From Symbiodinium natans (lineage: Eukaryota; Sar; Dinophyceae; Suessiales; Symbiodiniaceae), in NCBI GenBank assembly GCA_905221605.1, contig CAJNDS010000435.1, forward strand, positions 38,501 through 102,500: DNA of 64,000 nucleotides, read 5' to 3'. Positions 45,082-54,473 of the stretch are shown piece by piece. The notes below the pieces were generated by a model, which saw only the letters and a list, made by a program, of their open reading frames with translations, ran no database searches and was not told the origin of the DNA. How positions within the stretch are numbered: the stretch's first letter is position 1; each line of letters opens with the position of its first letter. The translations under genes were made by a program, and so were the position numbers.

Positions 45082-46254
45082 ATGGGCTCGAAGAAGCGGC
45101 CTGCTGCAGCTGTGAAGCAGGAGCCAGAGACCCCGTCAAAGAAACCGAAGCCTGCAAAGGCAGCCTCTCCTATTCTGGGAAGCCCGCCAGCACAGCCTGC
45201 AAAGGCAGCAAGCCCGAAAGCACAGCCTGCAAAGGCAACCGGAGCACCGCCAGCAGAGGCAGCGACCGGGGCACCAGTGCCAAAGGCGTTGCCTCCACCC
45301 AGCCAAAAGGCATGGAAGGACATGAGATACCAGTTGAGCTGCCTGAGCAAGGCAGGAAAGGACAAAGGGATGCAGAAGCGGTTTGCTGGCTGCAAAACCC
45401 AGGCCGAAAAGTGCCAGTTCTATTATGAAGTGTTCTTGTTGGACCCTGACGTCAGCACGAAAGAAGTGCATAAGGAAAGCTTGCAAAAGCACAGCAGCCT
45501 GCAAAGGCAAGTCGAAGGCTGGATGACAGAATGGGAGGTGGGCAAGCTCGAGGGAGCAGATCCCTCGCTTCCCAACTTTGAAAGCCTGTGCAAGGCAGCA
45601 GTGGCGGGCCTTCCGAGCAGGCCTCATGAGGTGGAAGCCTGGGCCAGCCAGGGACTGAAGCAGTACTGGTACAGCAAGCAATTGCACAAGGAAACTTTGC
45701 AAAAGAACAGCTCGCAGACAAAGGCGAAGGAGTACGTGGGCCAGCTCGAAAATGAGCCTTTCCGTCAAGTGGAGGAAGCTTTGAAGGTGGCAGGCGGCCC
45801 TCAGACCTTGATGCTGGGAAACAAGGCTGAGAAGGCAGAAGAGAAGCCCTCGGCCTCAAACGAGGGAAAGGAAAGGGACCAGCCTGAGGAAGGCAGCTTG
45901 TACAGGAAGGCGGTGCAAAACTTCAGAAAGGCAGCGAATGCCTACAGCACAGCCAGCAACAAAGTCACGACTTTGCTGGCAAGGCTGGACAAGGCACCCG
46001 AAGAAATCAAGAAAGACCCGCAGTTTGCAGTCTCGAGGCTCGCTTTGGCGGATCTGGAGACAAGCAGCTCGAAAGAGCGAGGTGTGTGGAATGCTGCCTT
46101 GGCCGCTTACCCGGCCACCTTGGAGGCGGGGGCCGACGAGGAGGCAAAGGTGGAGGAGTTGAAGCTCGAAAAGAGCAACTGCGACAAGGCTCTGAAAGAG
46201 CTGAACAAGGCACTTGCCCCCACCAAAGTGTGGGCAAAGGACCGCCTGGAGTAG
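45082..46254 (+). CDS. Uncharacterised ORF D, helical Lys-rich protein
   Basis: 390 residues from the ATG at 45082. A basic nuclear-signal-like start (MGSKKRPAAAVKQEPETPSK) and a PAKA stretch made of three GCCTGCAAAGGC hairpins precede a folded part (KAWKDMRYQLSCLSKAGKDK ... QFYYEVFLLDPDV ... GWMTEWEVGKLEGAD). Then a mixed helical region to the end (KLEKSNCDKALKELNKALA). It looks like a multi-copy dinoflagellate family to me from general memory, but I cannot name a function. SLQRQ (45497) shows the same hairpin in a third frame. Confidence 0.55.
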   Translation: MGSKKRPAAAVKQEPETPSKKPKPAKAASPILGSPPAQPAKAASPKAQPAKATGAPPAEAATGAPVPKALPPPSQKAWKDMRYQLSCLSKAGKDKGMQKRFAGCKTQAEKCQFYYEVFLLDPDVSTKEVHKESLQKHSSLQRQVEGWMTEWEVGKLEGADPSLPNFESLCKAAVAGLPSRPHEVEAWASQGLKQYWYSKQLHKETLQKNSSQTKAKEYVGQLENEPFRQVEEALKVAGGPQTLMLGNKAEKAEEKPSASNEGKERDQPEEGSLYRKAVQNFRKAANAYSTASNKVTTLLARLDKAPEEIKKDPQFAVSRLALADLETSSSKERGVWNAALAAYPATLEAGADEEAKVEELKLEKSNCDKALKELNKALAPTKVWAKDRLE

Positions 46255-46603
46255 TATAGCTCGCAAAGAGCATAACAAGCACGACTGCTGGCTTTCGGCC
46301 CCGAACAAAAGCAAGTGCATTGCAAGGGTTCTTCAGCTTCTGTGCAGCATGCACTGTCTGCTTTGCTTCAGCTGTCTAGCTCCCGCAGGTTCGCACAGGT
46401 CCTCAAACCCGAAGCCAGCAAGGGCAAAACAGAAAACTCCAAACTTCCACTTTCCCTTAAGCAGCCTTAAGGGGCTCCTAGCCCTAAACCTAGCACCCTG
46501 AACCCTTAAACCCCTAAACCACCTTTAAAAGACCCTTAGAAAACAGAATAGTTCAAAAAGACTTCAGCTGGGAATTTAATGGTACAAAGTATAGGCCTGA
46601 GCC
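46255..46603 (+). other. Spacer between ORFs D and E
   Basis: Contains GCTCGCAAAGAGC right after the ORF D stop, and short CCCTAAACC words near 46480-46525. No gene seen. Confidence 0.4.
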
Positions 46604-48441
46604 ATGGCGAAACGAAGCCTGCAGCAGGCAGCTCCCGCGGTTTCAAGCAAGAAGCCGAAGCTAGAGAAGGGAGACAGCAGCTGCTGCAGCGAGGAGAAGG
46701 GAAAGCCTGAGAGAGGCAAAGAACGGGAACTTCAAGCCCTGGCCGAGGAGTTGCAGAGCCTGTACACAGGCAATGCTGTGCCAGCTGTGAAAGCAGCAAA
46801 GGTTTTCAAAAAAGCCCATGTGGCGGGTTTGAACCTCAAGTCGCCTTTTGAGAGGAGTCTGAAACTGCAGCCTGCAGAAGGCGACGGCGAGCTGAAGCCT
46901 GCAGAGGGCAGGAATGCAGCCAGAACGTGGCATAGGTGGATGAGGAAAAAGAGCTCCTGGCCGGAGCTCTACTGGCTTCTGTTCCTTTCCTTGACCTTCG
47001 GACGAAAAAAGTGAGGCACGAGAAGCTGCCTTTCCTCCTTCCCCACGAATGGCTGTCGAATTACTTTTTGCAGCCAGGGGCAGTACAGGAGGCGCTGCCG
47101 CCAAAGGACAGCTCGTTAGGGCAGCAGCTTCAGAGGGTTAAGGAAGCTTGGGACAACCGGGAGCCTAAGGAAGGCAGGGAGCCTGAGCAAGGCAAACCTA
47201 TGGTGCCCTTGGGCCTGCATGGTGACGGAGTGCCTGTGCAAGGCAGGATGAACCAGTCGACAGCCGACTTCATCACCGTCAACTTGCTGGCCAGCAACAC
47301 ATTTGCATCGATGCGGGTTCCTATCACATGTGTGGAGTCCCGTTTCCACGCAGGTAGCGAGACCGCAGAAGCTGTGCATTCAGTCATTGCATGGTCTTTG
47401 CAGAGCCTGGGTGAAGGCATATACCCCCACTGCCGACACGACGGGGGAAGCCTGGACAAGGCAAGAAAACAGAAAGCGGGGAAACCGATGCCAGCCAGAG
47501 GTGGCCTCGTGCAGCTTCGTGGAGACTGGGACTGGAACTGCAAGTGGTTCGGCTGTCCCCAATGGAATGAAAAGAATGGCATGTGTTGGCTTTGTAAAGC
47601 TAAGCCTGAGGAATGGCGGGGAATGTCTGCAGAAGACCGAAAGGCCAGCAGCCTGAATAAGGCAGAGTTTTTGGAGTGTCTGGAAAGGCGGGGTAAGCAC
47701 GTCTCGCCTTTGCTAATGCTGCCGGGAGTCTGCAACAAGACAATAAAGCCTGACTGGATGCATGTGGTCGATGAAGGCTGTGCCGCCCATGCAGCAGGCA
47801 TGGTGCTGCAGGAGCTGCTGCGATTCACCCCAGACAGAGGTGTCGACAGCAAAGCTCGGCGGCTTTGGGAGGAGATACAGAGCCTGTACAAGGCAAAAGC
47901 TGTGCCAGCCTCCAGAAGGCTGTCGAAGCTCACGGCAAAGGATATTTGCAAGCCTGGAAAGGCACCGCAGCTAGCTGCGAAGGCAGCAGAGTGCAGATAC
48001 TTCTGCCAGGACATCCTGCTGGATCTCGTGGACAGCAAGGGATTGCATATGCTCGGTCCACACGAGCGAGCCGTCCACAACGTGGCCAGGTATCTAGCCC
48101 GAATGTATGGGCATATGGAAAACTTCGACAGCAAGAAATTGCAAAAGTACGGCGAAAAGTTTATCAGCCAGTATATGGCATTGGAGGCCGAGGCCTTGCA
48201 TGAGGAAGACAACCTCACATGGCACTCCAAACCCAAGATCCATTTCTTGGGGCACATTTTGGACGAAGCCCGAGAGGGCATGCGCCCCAAGGACTCTTGG
48301 AACTACCGTGACGAGACGGAAGGCTATCAGTTTCAGAAGCTGTGGTTTCGCCGAGGTGGCAGGACAACAAAGGCCGAAAAGGTCCTCCTCAAGTGGGCCC
48401 ACGAGCAGCCGTTTTTGAGCTTGAAAGAAGCGCAAAAGTGA
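46604..48441 (+). CDS. ORF E in two frames (46604-47014 and 46936-48441): candidate transposase-like protein
   Basis: The first frame (ATG 46604) has a basic start (MAKRSLQQAAPAVSSKKPK) and ends at 47014. A second frame, shifted -1, opens before it ends and runs 501 codons. The natural join lies between RKKSSWPELYW and VPFLDLRTKKVRHEKLPF. Conserved-looking motifs downstream: PLGLHGDGVPVQG, RGDWDWNCKWFG, CWLCKA, KPDWMHVVDEG, NYRDETEGYQF and a final FRRGGR. Spaced Asp/Asp/Glu in HGDG, DWMHVVDEG and RDE could be an RNase-H-fold transposase core, but this is a guess. A 19-nt hairpin (46951-46969) sits exactly in the overlap. Confidence 0.5.
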
Positions 48442-48549
48442 AAGCTCGGGAGAGCAATATAGCTCGAATAGAGCAGCCAGCTGGCAAGCACCTGCAGCCA
48501 CAAGTGCTGGTGACACGGCTTCGTCGGTGCCTCGAAAAACGTCGAAGCT

Positions 48550-48581
48550 GAGAGTTTAGGGTTGATATATATATATATATG

Positions 48582-48613
<32 letters not shown>

Positions 48614-48623
48614 TATGCACGCA

Positions 48624-48660
<37 letters not shown>

Positions 48661-48672
48661 TAGAGCTCACAT
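48550..48672. repeat. AT microsatellite
   Basis: (TA)n with ATGTATAT breaks, bounding the hairpin-rich cluster on the right as AT DNA bounds it on the left. Confidence 0.9.
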
Positions 48673-48689
48673 AACCATGCATTTCGCCC

Positions 48690-48900
48690 CCCGGGAAGCT
48701 CATTCTAGAAGCTCTTTTTGGAAGCTCCATTTTGGAGCTTCTGGTTTCAAGAAGCGCTTCTTGGAATTTCAAGAAGCGCTTCTGGGAAGCTAAATTCGGA
48801 GCTTCTGGCCTTCAAACCCCAGAAGCTTAAAACGGAGCTGCCAGCTCCAAAATGGAGCTTCCCAAATCAGCTTCCCAAAACGGAGCTTCTCGGAAGATCT
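48690..48900. repeat. GGAGCTTCT/AGAAGCTCC repeat cluster
   Basis: Same family as 25550-25860, with AAGAAGCGCTTCT palindromes. Confidence 0.6.
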
Positions 48901-48926
48901 GGGAATTGGCAAAACAGCTTGGGCAT

Positions 48927-51700
48927 CTAGGGCTGGGCAAAGTGCCCCCAAGGCGATTCTCGGTTCCGATCGAGTTCGTGGCAGCGGCTGCATTGATGGC
49001 GGTCGTGCCGATCGGAATCAGGCTCGTCAGTGTTCTGGGCGCACACTAGGCCAAATGGGCAAAAGGGCTGTGTGCTACAGGGCCTGGCACAGCGTAAGCG
49101 CTGGTTGTGGTCAGCGAGGCGGAAAGTGTCTGGAAGGCAGACGCTAGGCACGATGGTGCATCCACGATAGCGCCGATCGGGAGGCTCGGGGATGCATAGG
49201 CGTGGGCATGCGGGCAGCCTGTCTGCGGTAGGCAGTGCCCCAAAGGAGAAGGGCCTGCGAGCGGGGTCACGGTGGCTCCTGGGCGTCTTCTGTGTCCGAG
49301 TGGAGGCCGAGGAGGTCGGTATCACCGTCAGGCAGGCCCTCATCGGCGGATTGTTGGCCGGGCGCCGGGTCGTCGGTGGGCTCCGCGGGTTGGAAAAAGG
49401 GTATGGGCCTGAGAAAACTGAGAAGGCCTCCTGATCCAGCATGAATCTCGACCCAATGATGCCCCGGGCTGCTTGGGACCTGATCTGGTCGTAGTCGAGG
49501 TGGTGGATCATGATGGCGTTGTTGGCGTCCCTGACTATGCATTCTCGGCCGTTTTCAAAACACGACATGGGCAGGGGCGGTTGCTGACCAGGTTGGTCGG
49601 CCGAGACTGCCTCTGCAGGCTGAGGCAGGGAGGGGTCCTTGGGCGATGGGCCCTTGTACGTGAACCAGATGTGCACCAGTCCACCTCTTTGGCACCTCGC
49701 AGGGGCTGGCCGAGGCCGTAGAAGTGGTACCACGTACGGCCTTCGAATACCATCATGGGCAGATGGTAGGCTTCGTGGGGCCCAGGCTGTGAGGGCTCTG
49801 TAGGCTTGGCTTTGACGGGTTTTTTTTTGGGCTGGGCGGGAGGCTCTGGCTCCGTCTGGGTCAGGTCAATGGGCTCCTCGGCTTCTTCGAGGTCTTCCAG
49901 GTCCGGATCAGGCAAGGTGCTGGGTCCGGCGTAGTAGGCGGCGCAGGATTCGTGGCTTTTTCAGGTCGGCCGATGCGTCGGCAGGTGGCTTGCCCCCTGG
50001 CGCCCTAGGCAAGCAAAGGAGGCAACTCCGGGCCCGTGGCAGGCGTCTGAGGCATGGAGTGGGCGATGTGCTCGAGCAGCTCTTGGGCAGGCGTCCGTCG
50101 GCAAAGGCCTTGCGGACGTGATTGGCGGTCCATAGGCAGGACGTGGCTGGATCCACGAAGCTCCAATCACGGCGGTGGGCTTCTGGGCTGTTCCCTTGTG
50201 CAGGGATGGGCGCAGATTGCGGCGCGGAGGCCACCAAGCCAAGGCGGCGGCTTTGCAGTCTTGAAGCTCCTCACCTTGCTGAGGCGTCAGCAGGGCAGCG
50301 GCAGGCTGGGCAGGCTGCCCCTCGGGGACAGAGTCCCCCACGGTGGAGGCTGGGGCAGGCTCCACTGGGCATGACGCCGAGTCGGCGGGAGGCACGGCAG
50401 GCGTGGGCTGGCCGGCAGGCGTAGCTTGTGCGGCCAGCCCACCCATCCAGCTGTGCCCAGAGTGCGGCAAACTGGGCAAGGGCAGAGTCCGGTGTGTTGG
50501 CCATGGCGGCTGGGACACAAGGAGGGGCACGACTGAAAGGCTGAAGGCTTGAGGGGATCGCTGACAAAGGCAAAAAAGGAAGAGTCTCCCAATGGCATGC
50601 ATGCGGCATGCAAGGCAGCGAACTAACTGCGCAGCACTCGGCCTCGGAAAAGGCTCGGGCTGGGTCGGCGGTCATGTACCTGGACAACGCAGGGACACGG
50701 GGCATGACGCACACACGCTCACAAAGGTGGGCACGAGGGTGTGTAGGCTTGAAGGCGGCCTGTCCAAACAATCCCTGGGGCCAACTAGTCGTGAGTGCAA
50801 ACTGATCCAGGCAGACTATAAGCTCCGGGCCAAGGAGACCATGTCCTGGTAGGCGAGGTAGACCACGTACCTGGCAGAGAGGGGTTTGGGCGGGCTTAGG
50901 GGTTCAACAGCGAGAGCAACAAGAGGGCTGGGGCACCGATCTGTCTGCGGCGGCCTGTGCAGTCCGGCGGCTGCAGGCTGGGCTAGCAATCCGAGGCGGA
51001 TGTGCTGGAGCCAATCTCGGGCTCTGAAGAGGAGCGGCTGGGCGGCATGGGCAGCCGAGCAAGGTACGGCAGTCCACCAGTCAATGGCTTGCAAATGGTG
51101 CTGTGAGGCAGGGAAAAGGTCCAGAGGTTGGAGAGGATGTGGCTGAGGGAGGCCAGGCAACGCCAACGCACGAGTGGTGGAAGCAGGGCCGCGACAGGCA
51201 GGCCGTGCAGCGCGAAGACATGGGCATGTGTGCGCTGCGTGGGCGACATGTGCAATGAGCATTGTCTGCGGCATCGGGCGTTTCGGTACCGTGTGCAAAA
51301 GGTGCGCAAAGGCGGTGTGAAGGGCGTGTCGACCCCGTGGCGCGGCCCGGCAGGCAGGGGGGGCAGGATCTGGGCAGCATTGCTCAGTAGGTGCTGAGGC
51401 GGAGGGGCCTTAGGCTGAGGTGTGGGCAAAGTGGGCTGCATGGGGGCGGGCGCTAGGCTGACCCGTGAAAGGGCATGGCTGTGAAAGAACTCGCGGGCGG
51501 ACGAGGCTGTCGGGTCTGGTGCTGTGTCGCTACTGTCTTCCGTGCAGCTCTACGGATCCGTGTTCCATGGGCACTCTGAGTATTCTGGGCTTGCCATGGG
51601 CGAGTAGGCAGCGAGTGGTCCGAGGAGAGACTGGAGCCAAAAGGAGCTGCCGGAACATCACCTGGGCGGGATTGTTAGGAGGGGCTTGAGGCAGTTCGGG
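48927..51700 (-). other. Unresolved minus-strand coding potential
   Basis: Several overlapping minus-strand frames look more protein-like than their alternatives: HLPMMVFEGRTWYHFYGLGQ (49650-49760), GGLVHIWFTYKGPSPKDPSL (about 49630-49690), GRECIVRDANNAIMIHHLDY and GIIGSRFMLDQE (49440-49560), DWSFVDPATSCLWTANHVRK (50110-50180). They lie in different frames with stops between, so this is either a multi-exon gene or a decayed multi-copy element. No domain named. The far end (50600-51700) shows only Pro/Ala/Leu-rich frames. Confidence 0.3.
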
Positions 51701-51999
51701 TTTCTGGGCAAGGGAGGCTTAGGGTGAGGTCTCTGGCGGGCGTGTTGGCATTGGCCCACAAATTTGCAGGCTGAGACCAGGCGTCGAGAAGGTCCCTTAG
51801 TCGGGTCTGGGCTAAAGGGCGGCTCGGGAAGGGCATTAGGGTTAAACCCAGCTGCAAGGTGCACGTGGCAAGGCGGTGCCTAAGTCGCTCGGCGTGGCTG
51901 CCAGAGCAAGGCTGGGCACGGCTGTCACCGAGTTGCTGTATCAAGCGGAGTCGTGGGCGTAGAGCAAGTCGGGCATCCAGTTGGAGCAAGCTCAGTAAG

Positions 52000-52137
52000 G
52001 GTCCCTGTGCTGTGGGGACATTCCAAAGAAGGCGGCTCGTGGGCCGTGAGCAGGGCTGTCAGTATGCTCTGTTTGAGTCCCTATGCTGTGGGGACAGTCC
52101 AAAGAAGACGGCTCGTGGGCCGTAGGCAGGGCTGTCA
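52000..52137 (+). repeat. Two-copy tandem repeat of about 75 bp
   Basis: GTCCCTGTGCTGTGGGGACA ... GGCTCGTGGGCCG ... AGGGCTGTCA occurs at 52000-52053 and again from 52078. Confidence 0.7.
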
Positions 52138-52891
52138 CTGTAGGCGTCTTCTTCTGAGGCACAGGCAGGCTTCCTGTGTGGCTGCAAGGCTCGGCGCAAG
52201 GCTCGGTGAAGATGTCCGCTGCGAAGAGGTCGGGCATCCAGTGGGAGCGCAAAACTGGGGCCAGCCCCTCAAGCAGAAAATGTGCACGATTTTTGGCCCC
52301 GGCGGGCCAGAGGGCGTGTTGAGCGGCAGCTAGTGAGTGCCGTCATAGGGCGATGCGCTTTGATGTCATTGGGCCGGCCAGGGCCGAAGATGGTGGCACT
52401 GTGAGCTGTCCATATAGGCATGGGACGGTTCGAGGCCATGGCGCGGGCGACTCTCTGGGCAAGGCAGAGAGGAAACACCAGGCTTACAGGGGGCTGGTAC
52501 CTCTAGAAAGCAGTTAAGGGCGTAGAGGCCTCGAAAAAATGCTCACACACTATGCACGGCCCCAACTCGGGTTAGGTCAGGGCCAGCGGAGCCAGGAGTC
52601 AGCTGGGCATGGGCAGACATGGGTGGTCATGATTCGTGCGTGTCAAAACACCTGGGAACAAAAAACCCCAGTGCGACCTAACTCGGCCATTCTAGATGGT
52701 TCAGAGGTGAAAAACAACTGCACCGGTACGTGTACCACAGCATGCAGTCTATCCACATCACATGCAAAAGTATATACAGATGCTACAAGCCCACTCAGCA
52801 GAGAGAAGATCTATGCACAGATGCCTGGCATGGCAAGCGATGGCAAGGTGCTCCAGATCCGCGTGAGGTGTGCAGCAAGATAGTGCTCCAT
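52138..52891. other. Unassigned
   Basis: No ORF with recognisable content on either strand. Confidence 0.35.
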
Positions 52892-53928
52892 TCACACTCT
52901 GCGCAACCACAAAAGGTAGCTGGTACATTCAACATTTTTCCACTGCTCTTCTGTCGGCATGACTGCAGCAGTGTTGTCATCGGTCACCCAGGATCGCCAT
53001 TGCCCTGCCACCGGAAAGTGCAAGAGACATCTATAGCGCCCCTGTGTAGTGGATGTGCCACTATGAAAGATGATACAAACAACATGACATGCAGTGAGAG
53101 TAATCACGTTGTTGGCACAGCGCACAGGAAAGTGGTAGACACCTCCCGCCTGGGCGCGATCAGGGTCAAACACTTTCTGAGCTCCTGCTGTGGTGTTGGC
53201 AAAGCGCCGAAGTTGCACCACAAGAAAAGCCGGCGCAGGACAGACGATGGCATGCAAGGGGAAGGATTCACGCGGCATGGACGCAAAGGTATTAGCAGCC
53301 ACGGCGACTGCCTGTGTGGCCCAACGGTGAACGCAATCCTGCAAGGATTGCTCACCTGGTGCAATATCCATAGTGAGAGACATACAGCTGCCACGATCAT
53401 GTACTCGATAGGTCCGATAGGTCACACCAGTGGGGCCGCGGGCCTCCGGGTCCCCTGCATCAAGGCATTTGGGAGCCTTTGCATGAAAAAATGCGCGAAC
53501 TCTGCCACATCATGTTGGTTTTGCACGTCTGTCCAGCCTTCATCATGAGCCGCCAGGATAAGCACCCTGGCAACACAAAGGGTTTTTTTGACCAAGAAGA
53601 GAGTGCGAAAAGCCTCCCAGCGGTTCCCCAGAAAGGTGTGGACATCACCTGTGCAGGAACAAAGATAGGAAAGTACCACCGAGTGCATGTAGCACAAGTT
53701 GGAGGGATTGCGCAGTACAACGAGCAAGGCCTTGAAAGAGCATCCTGGATGCTGTTGACCAGGGCATTCTTCTTGGGGCGCGCCGCCTTCAGCTGGAGCC
53801 CGATCAAGAGAAGCTAGGCGAGTCCAAACCACCGCCGAAGTAGGAAGAACAGATCGTCCGCCGAGGGGTGCCTCAAAGAGACTTCTTGACAGGAACGTCA
53901 CCACCGGCCCCGTCAGGTCCCCGCTCAT
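52892..53928 (-). pseudogene. Ubiquitin-specific protease (C19)-like gene, frameshifted, catalytic His lost
   Basis: Two minus-strand frames. Frame 1 (53928-53422) has the Cys box LRNPSNLCYMHSVVLSYL (Cys codon at 53692-53694) and NQHDVAEFAHFFMQRL. Frame 2 (to 52892) begins around TGVTYRTYRVHDRGS and has APAFLVVQLRRFAN and the His-box region FHSGTSTTQGRYRCLL, then WRSWVTDDN and a closing YLLWLRRV. In C19 enzymes the last box reads G-H-Y; here it is G-R-Y (CGC at 53036-53038, one transition from CAC). The frame break near 53425-53450 plus the lost His imply no deubiquitinase activity. Such intronless copies may be part of a multi-copy or retroelement-borne family; that is inference. Confidence 0.65.
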
Positions 53929-54205
53929 CTTCTGGTCGATTAGAACCGGCGCAGAAGATCGTCCGGTGAGGCTCCAAAAGGGCTTTCGCTTCCTGTAGAT
54001 CCGGAACGAAAGCGTGTCATTCCTTGCCAGGGTCTATGCTAACACTGCACAAGGTGATGCAGTAGGCGCCAAGTAGGCAGGTCTCGTAGCTCCAAATCTT
54101 GCAGGAGGAGCAGTGTCCTCTGGTTCGAAGGCTGCATCATGGTCATGTTGGGCAAAGACTCAGGCAAGTTGAGGCCAAGTGCTCACGTAAGGCGTAGCCA
54201 TGTGT
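53929..54205. other. Unassigned
   Basis: No recognisable gene; may include upstream sequence of the USP-like gene. Confidence 0.3.
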
Positions 54206-54435
54206 AGGCTTTGGAGAGGAGGGGGAGAGGAGGGGGAGAGGAGGGGGAGAGGAGGGGGGAGGAGGGGAGAGGAGGGGCAGAGGAGGGGGAGAGGAGGGGG
54301 AGAGGAGGAGGAGAGGAGGGGAGAGGAGGGGGAGAGGAAGGAGGGGAGGCAGAGGAGGGAGAGGAGGGAGAGGAGGGAGAGGAGGGAGAGCAGGGAGAGG
54401 TGGGAGAGGAGGGAGAGGAGGGAGGAGGGAGAGGG
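54206..54435 (+). repeat. GGAGA purine-rich microsatellite
   Basis: About 230 bp of GGAGAGGAGGGG units; purine-only strand with triplex and G4 potential. ORFs here are artefacts. Confidence 0.95.
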
Positions 54436-54473
54436 ACAGACCTGCCTAGGCCCAAGCCTTTATTGGCATTTCA

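Larger units (their letters stand above)
40336..48474 (+). repeat. GNRA mini-hairpin family, dispersed
   Basis: By eye, about 40 sites of GCCT-(N4-6)-(A/G)GGC, about 19 of GCCA-(N4-6)-TGGC and about 11 of GCTC-(N3-6)-GAGC, none in the telomere-like block 43330-44900. Clean examples: 40486 GCCTGGAAAGGC, 40775 GCCTGCGAAGGC, 40961 and 41112 GCCAGCGATGGC, 41273, 41300, 41333, 41376 GCCTGCAAAGGC, 41884 and 42028 GCCAGAAATGGC, 42369 GCCAGGGATGGC, 42429 GCCAGCAATGGC, 42498 GCCAGGAATGGC, 43259 GCCTGAGAAGGC, 46067 GCTCGAAAGAGC, 48444 GCTCGGGAGAGC. Loops start with G and end with A in nearly all, on the plus strand only. Each class is expected less than once by chance. Confidence 0.85.

Noticed and set aside
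40394-48142. Other 4-bp-stem hairpins (GTCC/GGAC, GACC/GGTC, GTCT/AGAC, GCAA/TTGC, TCCT/AGGA)
   Set aside because: A few dozen arbitrary 4-bp stems are expected by chance in this length; only the GCCT, GCCA and GCTC classes are clearly enriched.
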